From Candidatus Eremiobacterota bacterium (GTDB taxonomy: Bacteria; Vulcanimicrobiota; CADAWZ01; Ess09-12): 64,000 bases of DNA. Where the stretch lies: assembly GCA_031082125.1 (NCBI GenBank), contig JAVHLM010000020.1, positions 1 through 64,000 on the forward strand, written 5' to 3'. Positions 56,246 to 63,036 of the stretch are shown here, piece by piece (position 1 is the stretch's first letter; every line of letters starts with the position of its first letter). The notes under the pieces were generated by a model that saw nothing but the letters and a program-made list of their open reading frames with translations, did no database searches and was not told the origin of the DNA. A program made the translations under genes and the position numbers.

Positions 56246-57673
56246 ATGGATAAAATTGATTCAGCCTCGATGTCTCAACAGAACCGCCCCGGGATTCTTC
56301 CGCGCCCGGGGGGCTCTGAATCGTCAACAGCCCTTCCTGAGGACCGGATCAGCATCACAGGGCGCAGGGCGAAGCGTGCTTTCTCCAATTCAGCGGCAGA
56401 GATGGCGCAGAAGCTCTTCGAGCCCTCCACCTATTCCTTCAGAAAAAATGCCGATGACCACGCCGTGGTCTATGCAGGCCCCTTTGTCGGGAAAGACGGA
56501 GCCTTCCAGGTGCTTGATTTCAAAGAGCTCCTGCGCTATGACGGGGCAAGCCTCACACCGGAAGTTGCGCAGCAGTTCGAATACGACAAGGAAGGACCGG
56601 ATCATTCCGGCGCAGTGTTCACCGCTGAGGGGACCTGCGTCTTCCTCAGCCACGACAGGCGTCTGAGGGCTTTTCGTGACGGTCATGAGCTTTTTTCGGT
56701 TCCCATCGGGGAGCAGCCCAACTCCCCCGTGGCAGCCACCGATTCTCTCATCGCCTATGCATCCAGGGACGGAAAGGTGAACGTGCACGGCTCCGATGGA
56801 GCTCTCAGGGAGTCATACACTGTTCCGCTCAAGCAAGGCGAGAAAGAGGACACCTGGGTGAAGCCCCGGCATGTCTTCATTGATTCCCGCGAGAGAGTCT
56901 ACCTGCTTACCTGCGACAATGAGCTGATGCAGCTTAAGAACGGCGGCGCCGCCTGGAGCGCCGGGCTTGGCGCAATGCCCCGGGACCAGTTCAGGAAGTT
57001 CCTGCTTGAATCCGGTAACGGCGAAACTGTTTACTGCCGTGCGGAAAGGGGCCTGGCTGCCGTCGAGTGCGATTCGGGAAAGATACAGTGGTCCGCCGAC
57101 CTGGGATCGCTTCCCGCGGTCTCACCCGTAACCGACGACAAAGGAAATCTCTACGTCCTCACGAAGGATGGAAAAATATCGGTCATCTCACCGGATGGAA
57201 AGAAGCTCCGTGACTGGGACACGGGGATAAAGCCCGACATAGTAAACAGCGCCAATCCACGGCTGCTCATTGACTGCAGGGGAAACGTCTGCATCACTCC
57301 CAACCCCTGCAGCTTTCACGTCTACACTGCAGAAGGTGATCCCATTGTGAAGCTGAAATGCGGGGACCTCTTCCGCGAGGTGGACTACATCCAGGACTTT
57401 TCCCTGACCCCTGACGGGAAAAAAACGATACTCCTCGCGGGCTCCTACTTTGTGGGGGAAATGGAGCTTCCCTCCACGAGCGCCCAGAAATACAGGGAAG
57501 CGCAGCAGAATGGCGCGGCATCTGAGGCGGAATCCGCGGACATCATTCAGGAAGATGAATACGTAATCATCGGCGGCATCCGCCTGGACACGAAAAAAGA
57601 GTATCATCTGCTTTCACTGATCGCGTCAGGATATCCAGATCCACACAAATCAAAAGAGTTTGGCGTGCACTGA
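56246..57673 (+). CDS. cytosolic PQQ-like beta-propeller protein
   Basis: 475 residues from ATG 56246 (AGGAGG 5 nt upstream; GTG 56240 too close). Residues 1-70 are disordered, Ser/Arg/Pro-rich; no signal peptide. Then about six blades: HAVVYAGPFVGKDGAFQVLD; AVFTAEGTCVFLSHDRRLRA; DSLIAYASRDGKVNVHGSDG; FIDSRERVYLLTCDNELMQL; GKIQWSADLGSLPAVSPVTD; and GKISVISPDGKKLRDW, as in PQQ/WD40-like propellers. No PQQ-ligand set is evident, so a scaffold or sensor role is more likely than dehydrogenase activity. The N-terminal style matches the 25207 and 49888 proteins. Confidence 0.78.
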   Translation: MDKIDSASMSQQNRPGILPRPGGSESSTALPEDRISITGRRAKRAFSNSAAEMAQKLFEPSTYSFRKNADDHAVVYAGPFVGKDGAFQVLDFKELLRYDGASLTPEVAQQFEYDKEGPDHSGAVFTAEGTCVFLSHDRRLRAFRDGHELFSVPIGEQPNSPVAATDSLIAYASRDGKVNVHGSDGALRESYTVPLKQGEKEDTWVKPRHVFIDSRERVYLLTCDNELMQLKNGGAAWSAGLGAMPRDQFRKFLLESGNGETVYCRAERGLAAVECDSGKIQWSADLGSLPAVSPVTDDKGNLYVLTKDGKISVISPDGKKLRDWDTGIKPDIVNSANPRLLIDCRGNVCITPNPCSFHVYTAEGDPIVKLKCGDLFREVDYIQDFSLTPDGKKTILLAGSYFVGEMELPSTSAQKYREAQQNGAASEAESADIIQEDEYVIIGGIRLDTKKEYHLLSLIASGYPDPHKSKEFGVH

Positions 57674-57704
57674 TTCACATGCATGGGCTCTCCTGTTTTT
57701 TTGA

Positions 57705-57734
57705 TTGACTCCGAGGGCATCTTCCTGATATACT
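57705..57734 (+). promoter_or_regulatory. sigma-70 promoter of the 57786 gene pair
   Basis: TTGACT (57705-57710), 18 bp, TATACT (57729-57734). Leader about 45 nt. A preceding T-run (57695-57702) may be part of the terminator for the propeller gene, though no stem is clear. Confidence 0.65.
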
Positions 57735-57785
57735 CACCTGAGAGGGCCCGATCAGAGGTCCTTTTCCAGGCTGCAGGGGGTATCC

Positions 57786-58013
57786 ATGGGAGACCGGGAA
57801 AAAATCGAAGGCAATTTCCAGGAATGGAGCGAGCTTATGGACCTGGGCTTTGAAATGGCCCTCGCAGGCATGGGCCGCCATGGAACTGCTCACGATCCCC
57901 TGGATGGCTATAAAAGACGCTGGGCGCGCTGGCAGGAGGATCATCTCAAGGCCGGCATAAGCTACCTGGAGGTAATAACAGGTGCAGCGGGGAATAAGCA
58001 CGATTCTGACTGA
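57786..58013 (+). CDS. small helical protein paired with a nucleotidyltransferase (possible antitoxin)
   Basis: 75 residues; GGGGG lies 6 nt before the ATG. Residues 1-60 are helical (MGDREKIEGNFQEWSELMDL; DPLDGYKRRWARWQEDHLKA). No family recognised; not obviously DNA-binding. Its last 32 nt overlap the start of the nucleotidyltransferase at 57982, a tight coupling typical of toxin-antitoxin pairs. It could equally be a subunit or chaperone of that enzyme. Confidence 0.6.
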   Translation: MGDREKIEGNFQEWSELMDLGFEMALAGMGRHGTAHDPLDGYKRRWARWQEDHLKAGISYLEVITGAAGNKHDSD

Positions 58014-58539
58014 CAGCCTGAAGGCAGCTCTCGAGGTGCTGAACGGAAACAGGATACCCTATGCCCTTATGGGAGGGATGGCGCTCCAGGTATGGGGCCG
58101 CCCCAGAAGCACCAGGGACATCGATATTTCCGTGGGACTCGACGACCTCACTCCAGAAGAGTTTATCTCCCTTGTCGGCAGGTCGGGCTTTTCCTTCAGA
58201 GATTCAAGGACGCTTGGAGAGTCCATGCTGATCCGTTTCGAGCGGCGGGACGGACCGACGGGAATAGACGTTGAGATTGATTTCTTCACTGCCGGCACCG
58301 AGTACCAGAGAAGGGCCATAGAGCGTGCCATTGCCATAGAACTGAGGGGAATGCCGATTAAAGTTGTCGCCCCGGAGGACCTTATCATCCAGAAGCTTGC
58401 GGCAGGAAGAGTAATTGATGAGTATGATGCCCGGGAGCTGGCAAAGGATCAGTCGGGAACCCTTGACTGGGCTTATTTGAATGACTGCGGCGCCCTGCTG
58501 GGGATTGAGGACAAGATTTCTGCCCTTTGCCCAGCCTGA
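57982..58539 (+). CDS. AbiEii/DUF6036-like nucleotidyltransferase
   Basis: 185 residues from GTG 57982 (GGAGGT 8 nt upstream). The nucleotidyltransferase core is clear: IPYALMGGMALQVWGRPRSTRDIDISV has the G-G-x-A...R-x-T-x-D-I-D signature with the two metal Asp, and TGIDVEIDFFTAG gives the third Asp. APEDLIIQKLAAGRVIDEYD is the conserved C-terminal K/D segment. Related AbiEii/MenT toxins add nucleotides to tRNA or other RNA, while some are antibiotic-type transferases. Paired with the small gene at 57786. Confidence 0.82.
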   Translation: MQRGISTILTDSLKAALEVLNGNRIPYALMGGMALQVWGRPRSTRDIDISVGLDDLTPEEFISLVGRSGFSFRDSRTLGESMLIRFERRDGPTGIDVEIDFFTAGTEYQRRAIERAIAIELRGMPIKVVAPEDLIIQKLAAGRVIDEYDARELAKDQSGTLDWAYLNDCGALLGIEDKISALCPA

Positions 58540-58783
58540 GGACTGGGGATACCAGGAGGATTTCTCCCTGATCCCGGTTATCCTGCAGCTCTAGCCTGCG
58601 AATGCTTCCGTAACAGCCCTCGCTATCAAAAGTCCCATGGTTGCCAGGCATCCCGCGGCAGAGGCCATGACAGAGAGCGCGCTCGATGCACTGATGCAGG
58701 GATCAAGGGTGCCTGCTGTCGTCTGCTGAAGCGCCCCCTCCCGCGTTCTTTGCATAGTATCTGCCAAAAAAAAGGGAAAAGTC

Positions 58784-59050
58784 ATGGCGGCGACTAAATA
58801 TCAGCCGCCGAATAAATCGAATGCAAGGATAACTACCATGAAGCTGACAAAAGCGACAGAAGGTCATTTCAATACCCATACCAAAGAATTCCACAAGGAA
58901 GAGCCCAAGGAGAGCTGCAATTTCCCCTATATCGAAGATGAGGTCATCCTGAGCTGGAAAGAGGCGAAAGAGCTGGGCGGCGATCCATGCGGCCACTGCT
59001 TCCCCGATGAATCAAAGAAGAATGACACCGGGAAGAAGAAAGCGAAATAG
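58784..59050 (+). CDS. small protein with Ada-like zinc-binding motif
   Basis: 88 residues, AAGGG 8 nt before ATG. The stretch FHKEEPKESCNFPYIEDEVI, then LSWKEAKELGGDPCGHCFPD, gives one Cys followed by C-x-x-C after a short helix. This is the layout of Ada-type metal-binding/nuclease C-terminal motifs ('H..DC.....I......F.s.eeA...Gy.PC..C'). Lysine-rich tail. A stand-alone zinc-binding, possibly nucleic-acid-binding protein. The downstream DUF4105 remnant on the other strand abuts it. Confidence 0.6.
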   Translation: MAATKYQPPNKSNARITTMKLTKATEGHFNTHTKEFHKEEPKESCNFPYIEDEVILSWKEAKELGGDPCGHCFPDESKKNDTGKKKAK

Positions 59051-59051
59051 C

Positions 59052-59413
59052 AGCACGAGGTGGTACCGATCTGGGAAACGCGATGCATCGGGCTGGGTTA
59101 TCACGGGGTCACCTATGGTCAGATCGCGGCTCTCAAGCAGCATCGGGGCGAACTTCGGCACCGCGGCGCCAATTTTAAAGACCGCTCCCGGCACAAGCCA
59201 TTCCTGAATCTGCTTTTTTGGGGGCAGCACGCTGTTGAGCATGCGGATCTGAGAGTTGTAGCAATTGTTTCGGACCGTATCGTACATATCCTCACCATGG
59301 TCATTGAAAGATTCATGGAGGGCGTTCTTTACAAGCTGCTCTTTCTATTTCTGCGTCATGTTCAGGCGGTAGCGGACGATCTTATGGCCCTCGCCAATGC
59401 ACCGTTTCTGCAT
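59052..59413 (-). pseudogene. DUF4105-like remnant with in-frame stop
   Basis: From ATG 59413 on the minus strand 22 codons (KRCIGEGHKIVRYRLNMTQK) lead to TAG at 59347-59345, after which the same frame continues with conserved-looking protein: EQLVKNALHESFNDHGEDMY, NNCYNSQIRMLNSVLPPKK and VPGAVFKIGAAVP. The Asn-Asn-Cys core resembles the C...T/N segment of DUF4105 (Lnb N-terminal) periplasmic proteins. The 5' part is missing and the 3' end runs into the opposing gene. Not functional. Confidence 0.65.
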
Positions 59414-59431
59414 CGAGTCATTCCATGTGCC

Positions 59432-59809
59432 CTATTCTTTCGCTCCCTTTGACTTGAGGTACTCCGCCAGCTCCGTCTTCCCGCTTTCAAGCGCGATCTT
59501 GAGGGGCGTCTTCCCGTCGGCAGTCTTTACGTTGAGATCCGCGCCCCGCTCGACGAGAAGCTTGACGACGGGGGTGTGACCCTGGACTGCCGCGATATGG
59601 AGGAGGGTCCTGCCGTCTTCTCCCGGTTTATTGAGAAGCTGCGGCTTTTTATCAAGGGCGCTCGTGACTTTTGCCACGTCGCCGGAGGCAGCGCCCTCGG
59701 CAAGGCTCTTTCTCTCTACTTCTATGATAAAGATATTATCGTAAATCCATACCATCATGATAATAAGCAGGATGGCAATAACCGAGGCGGCGATATGCTT
59801 TTTCTTCAT
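59432..59809 (-). CDS. membrane-anchored ankyrin-repeat protein
   Basis: 125 residues; GGAGGAA precedes the ATG. One N-terminal anchor (IAASVIAILLIIMMVWIYDNIFII), then three ankyrin repeats: LAEGAASGDVAKVTSALDKK; GRTLLHIAAVQGHTPVVKLL; and GKTPLKIALESGKTELAEYL. It should present a small binding surface outside the membrane. It resembles the C-terminal half of the ankyrin lipoprotein at 28833, which serves an exported enzyme; here the neighbouring gene (DUF4105-like) is dead, so its partner may have been lost. Confidence 0.85.
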   Translation of the reverse strand: MKKKHIAASVIAILLIIMMVWIYDNIFIIEVERKSLAEGAASGDVAKVTSALDKKPQLLNKPGEDGRTLLHIAAVQGHTPVVKLLVERGADLNVKTADGKTPLKIALESGKTELAEYLKSKGAKE

Positions 59810-60038
59810 CGAGGGTTCCTCCTGTAAGCTGCTGAGAATCTTCTTATACCTGATTTATCATTCCTGCCCCTTTATCCTGCCGTGAAAGCATGGCTTTTCA
59901 ATGAGCGCTGGGAGAAATAATTCCCTCGCAGAATTTCACCTGAGTTATGGGAGGTGGGGGGTATGACCTCCATGTGTCACTGTATCCTGGTATATTGGGG
60001 GAAGAAACTGGCTGGCACAAGCGTGAATTAAGACTTAA

Positions 60039-60142
60039 GAGGCCAGGGGCCATTCTCCTCTTCAGCAAACGTTTGATTCTGTCCCTACGGGTGTAGCGGA
60101 ACACAGACAGAATCTGTTTGCCGGGAGAATGCCCCTGGCCTC
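60039..60142. repeat. 104-nt nested hairpin element
   Basis: Outer arms 60039-60058 and 60124-60142 pair over 19 bp with a single bulged C at 60051. Inside, GCAAAC pairs with GTTTGC (60065-70/60116-121) and GATTCTGTC with GACAGAATC (60075-83/60106-114). CTAC/GTAG form the tip (85-88/93-96). The element lies in the 392-bp gap between the ankyrin gene and the CMD gene, which otherwise has nothing I can support. It could be a structured RNA, a terminator of the ThDP/CMD operon (60 nt past its stop), or a mobile-element relic. Confidence 0.7.
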
Positions 60143-60201
60143 ACGATGCAGTGTAAAGCCCGGCAGCAAAATCCGGAGGTGGCCCTGGCTTCTCACACGA
60201 T

Positions 60202-60744
60202 TTACCGGGGCATCTCGACATCAAATCCCTGGTTTATTGCTGAGAACATCTGGTAAAAGCCCGAGAGCACCACAAGCTCGACAAATCCCAGGATGCCGCA
60301 GCTTCTGATTGCCCGCCCCTGTACTTCATCGGGTATGCTCTTCCAGGCGAGTGTCTCCTTGAGCACCTGGGACGCCGTCTGATAGGGCTCAGGAAGATGC
60401 GGGGAGGCAGCGGCGAGGCCCTCTTTCTTCAGCAAATCGGTGACCTCCCGGGGGACACCGGCAGCCAGGGCATGCTCTACATGGTCTGTCCACTCAAAAT
60501 CCGCCCCCGTTTCCTTTGCCACAGCAAGCACTGCAAACTGGTACACTTCCCGGGACAGGTGTCCTTCAAACTTCAGATAATACCCAAGCTCCTCAACCTT
60601 CTGACAAAGCACGGGGTGGTTCATCAGGGCGGCATAGGGCCCCCCGAAGGGAGCGCCCCTCTCTTTTCTCCGGGTGACCATGGCCTCATAAATCGACCTG
60701 TCATGGCCATCAAGATTATCAGGGCTGAAAGGCAGTCTTGCCAT
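60202..60744 (-). CDS. carboxymuconolactone decarboxylase (CMD/AhpD-like) family protein
   Basis: 180 residues. All-helical CMD fold with RGAPFGGPYAALMNHPVLCQ, the central YQFAVLAVAKETGADFEWTD and HVEHALAAGVP (E-W-x-x-H segment), and GILGFVELVVLSGFYQMFSA in the last helix. The AhpD-type C-x-x-C is absent, so peroxidase activity is not expected; the lactone-decarboxylase branch is more similar. Starts 16 nt after the ThDP enzyme stop, so both serve one pathway, probably breakdown of an aromatic or keto acid. Confidence 0.85.
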   Translation of the reverse strand: MARLPFSPDNLDGHDRSIYEAMVTRRKERGAPFGGPYAALMNHPVLCQKVEELGYYLKFEGHLSREVYQFAVLAVAKETGADFEWTDHVEHALAAGVPREVTDLLKKEGLAAASPHLPEPYQTASQVLKETLAWKSIPDEVQGRAIRSCGILGFVELVVLSGFYQMFSAINQGFDVEMPR

Positions 60745-60760
60745 AAGATAATCCTCCCTG

Positions 60761-62476
60761 CTATTCGTGATAGGACCAGGCCGCAGAAGCCGCAGACCAG
60801 TCTTTTACCGGCGTCTCACAGCGCTTGTCCGCTTTCACATCGATAACGGTCGGTCCCTTGCTCTGCATGGCCCTTTCAAAAGCCGCCGGAAGCTCATCGG
60901 GGAGGGAAACTGTGATGCCCTGAGCGCCCAGGCTTCTTGAGAATCCAGCCCAGTCAATGTCTGGCAGGGTGGTGAGCTCATCGGGAACGGGTCCTTTCTG
61001 ATGAACCCGCAGCCAGACATTGCCCAGCGCGGCGTTGTTGATCACCAGATAGACTATCGGCAGTTGATAACGGGCTGCTGTCGCTATCTCAATACCATGC
61101 ATATGCATGCAGCCGTCTCCTGTAATGACGGCAACCTTCCTGCCTGGCTGTGCGCACTGAACACCGACAGCGGCGGGGATTGCCCAGCCCATGGGCCCCA
61201 GGTTGGTTGCGGAAATATAGGTCAGCGGCTGATAGGAGCGCCAGTAGTGCCCCGCAAAAGCACGATGGGCGCCGGAGTCGATGAGGACAATCCCGTCACG
61301 GGGGAGCGCTTTTCTCAACTCGCTGATGGCGCGGGCCGGGTGAATTGGAACTGAACCGCTTTCACAGTTTTCGGGATCCTGGAAGCGTGGCTGCGCCTTG
61401 ATGCCGGCAAGCCATGTTTCTCTTTTTCCCCGCGACAGCTCAAGCGATTCGCCGATCTGACCGGTCCGGCTTTCCAGCCAGTGAAGGTATGTTCCGACAT
61501 CGCCTAAAACAGTGCTTCCCGTCAGATGGGTACCCATGGCAAAGGTGCTGAGATTGACGCAGATTGATCTTTCAGGGGACAGCTTCAGTGACCATTTCAT
61601 GGAGTCACGCTCATTGAGACCCGATCCGAGCACTATAAGCAGATCGGGTGGAGTATCAAGAAGAGCCATCCTGGAATGGTGCGTTCCTGCATAGCCGAAT
61701 ACCCCGAGAGACAAGGGGTGATCCTCGGGAAAGACCCCCTTGGCACGAAGGGTGGTGGCAACGGGAACAGACCATTTTTCGGCAAACTTTATCAGAGCCG
61801 GGGAGCTTCCGGAGTGCTCCACCCCGGCACCGGCAAGAATGGCAATTCTCACTGGTCCATCCCCTTTTCCCTTGAAATGGCTGAGTGTCTCTTCCGCGGC
61901 ATCCAATGACAGCACACCGGCATGTTCAAGCTCCCTGTTCAGCGGCTGATAGGCTGCCGTGACATCGGCCGTCTGGCTGTCCTGAGGGAGCGAGAGATGC
62001 ACAGGCCCTGCGGGCTCGGTGCGCATATGGATTATTGCGTGGCGCATCAGGTGCGGCAGGTTTCTGGGATTATCGACAGAGCTCGAGTAACGGGTGACCG
62101 GCTTCAAAATGGCGACGTCATCGAGTGTCTGGCTGCTCGCATCCTGGAACATGCCAAGGCCTTCAATTTCTGTGGCGGCTTCCCCACTGATCAATAAAAG
62201 CGGAGATCCATCTGTCTGTGCCGTGGTTACGGCAGTGACGGTATTTGCCGCGCCGGGGCCTCCGATGCAGAGAGCGGCTCCGAATTTACCGCTGGCGCGC
62301 GCATAACCATCTGCCATGTAGGTAGCGCCGCCTTCCTGGGCGGCCACAATCGGCCTGAGCGCCGCCTGCCGGCCAAGAGCGCCCAGGAAGGGATCTACCA
62401 GCCCTCCCGGCACCATGAACAGATGATCAATTCCCTCGCTGACAAGGCAATTCAGCACAAAATCGGCACCTTGCAT
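60761..62476 (-). CDS. thiamine-diphosphate enzyme, acetolactate-synthase-like
   Basis: 571 residues; AGGAGG before the ATG. N-terminal Pyr domain (EGIDHLFMVPGGLVDPFLGA; AQEGGATYMADGYARASGKF, with catalytic Glu at the E of AQEGG), a central domain (AILAGAGVEHSGSSPALI), and a C-terminal PP domain with the ThDP/Mg motif GDGCMHMHGIEIATAARYQL then VYLVINNAALGN (G-D-G...N-N). Family members decarboxylate 2-keto acids or join aldehydes. No FAD-type evidence or small subunit is adjacent, so biosynthetic AHAS is unlikely; a benzoylformate or oxalyl-type substrate is possible. Operon with the CMD gene. Confidence 0.9.
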   Translation of the reverse strand: MQGADFVLNCLVSEGIDHLFMVPGGLVDPFLGALGRQAALRPIVAAQEGGATYMADGYARASGKFGAALCIGGPGAANTVTAVTTAQTDGSPLLLISGEAATEIEGLGMFQDASSQTLDDVAILKPVTRYSSSVDNPRNLPHLMRHAIIHMRTEPAGPVHLSLPQDSQTADVTAAYQPLNRELEHAGVLSLDAAEETLSHFKGKGDGPVRIAILAGAGVEHSGSSPALIKFAEKWSVPVATTLRAKGVFPEDHPLSLGVFGYAGTHHSRMALLDTPPDLLIVLGSGLNERDSMKWSLKLSPERSICVNLSTFAMGTHLTGSTVLGDVGTYLHWLESRTGQIGESLELSRGKRETWLAGIKAQPRFQDPENCESGSVPIHPARAISELRKALPRDGIVLIDSGAHRAFAGHYWRSYQPLTYISATNLGPMGWAIPAAVGVQCAQPGRKVAVITGDGCMHMHGIEIATAARYQLPIVYLVINNAALGNVWLRVHQKGPVPDELTTLPDIDWAGFSRSLGAQGITVSLPDELPAAFERAMQSKGPTVIDVKADKRCETPVKDWSAASAAWSYHE

Positions 62477-62700
62477 AAAATCCTCCTCTTTCCCGCCCGG
62501 AGCAGACAGGATGCCTCTGACAGGCAGGTCTCACAGAGCACCCTGACTCCGGCGGGAAGCCCTCCCTCATAATCGGCGATGGATTTCGTGACAAGTATTT
62601 CCCCAGGGCCCGCCCCGAAGAGAGAGGCAAGCGCCTCCACCATTTCGACCCTGGTGAAGATCCTGTCAAAAAAAGATCCTGCCAGAACATAGTCTGCCAT
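62452..62700 (-). CDS. small ORF overlapping the ThDP gene start
   Basis: 82 residues; weak ribosome site (GGTGAG). Residues 1-55 look like a real small domain (MADYVLAGSFFDRIFTRVEM then VEALASLFGAGPGEILVTKS), while the Cys-rich end (VRVLCETCLSEASCLLRAG) may be frame-shifted. It overlaps the ThDP gene by 25 nt. No family recognised; it could be a regulatory leader or a broken gene. Confidence 0.35.
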   Translation of the reverse strand: MADYVLAGSFFDRIFTRVEMVEALASLFGAGPGEILVTKSIADYEGGLPAGVRVLCETCLSEASCLLRAGKRRILCKVPILC

Positions 62701-63001
62701 ATTTTCTCACCAAGGAACAAAGATCCTTCAGAGCCCTGATTGACCTCCCGCGGGGATGCATGCAAGCAAGAAGGGCCACCAGATATGGGCCGGGCAGAAA
62801 TATTTTTTTTTCAGCCGAGAAAACGCTGTCGGGCTTACTGCTCGTTCCGGATGGCCGCAGCAGGGCAAAACATGCCAGTGGTGATGACTTAAGAGCCTTC
62901 AGGGTCATTTTTGACCTTTTTGTCCCTTTTCAGCCCGCCAGAGGCTCTCTGGTAACAGCCTCAAAACCTCTTCATTACTGGCTTTTTGAGGGATGCTCTC
63001 T

Positions 63002-63030
63002 TTGCTTTTTTTCACCTGATATGTTACAAT
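63002..63030 (+). promoter_or_regulatory. sigma-70 promoter of the second HNH-family gene
   Basis: TTGCTT (63002-63007), 17 bp, TACAAT (63025-63030); initiation would fall at about the ATG 63037, i.e. a leaderless mRNA with no ribosome site. The 62701-63001 stretch upstream has no gene I can support. Confidence 0.55.
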
Positions 63031-63036
63031 GAATAT

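Noticed and set aside
58591-58785. 64-codon minus-strand ORF with one hydrophobic helix
   Set aside because: No ribosome site, no family; the region is the gap between two plus-strand genes. It could be a small membrane peptide but lacks support.
60039-60142. Integron attC site
   Set aside because: Inner GCAAAC/GTTTGC recalls attC boxes, but they are not at the ends, no integrase is near and the outer stem is perfectly paired.
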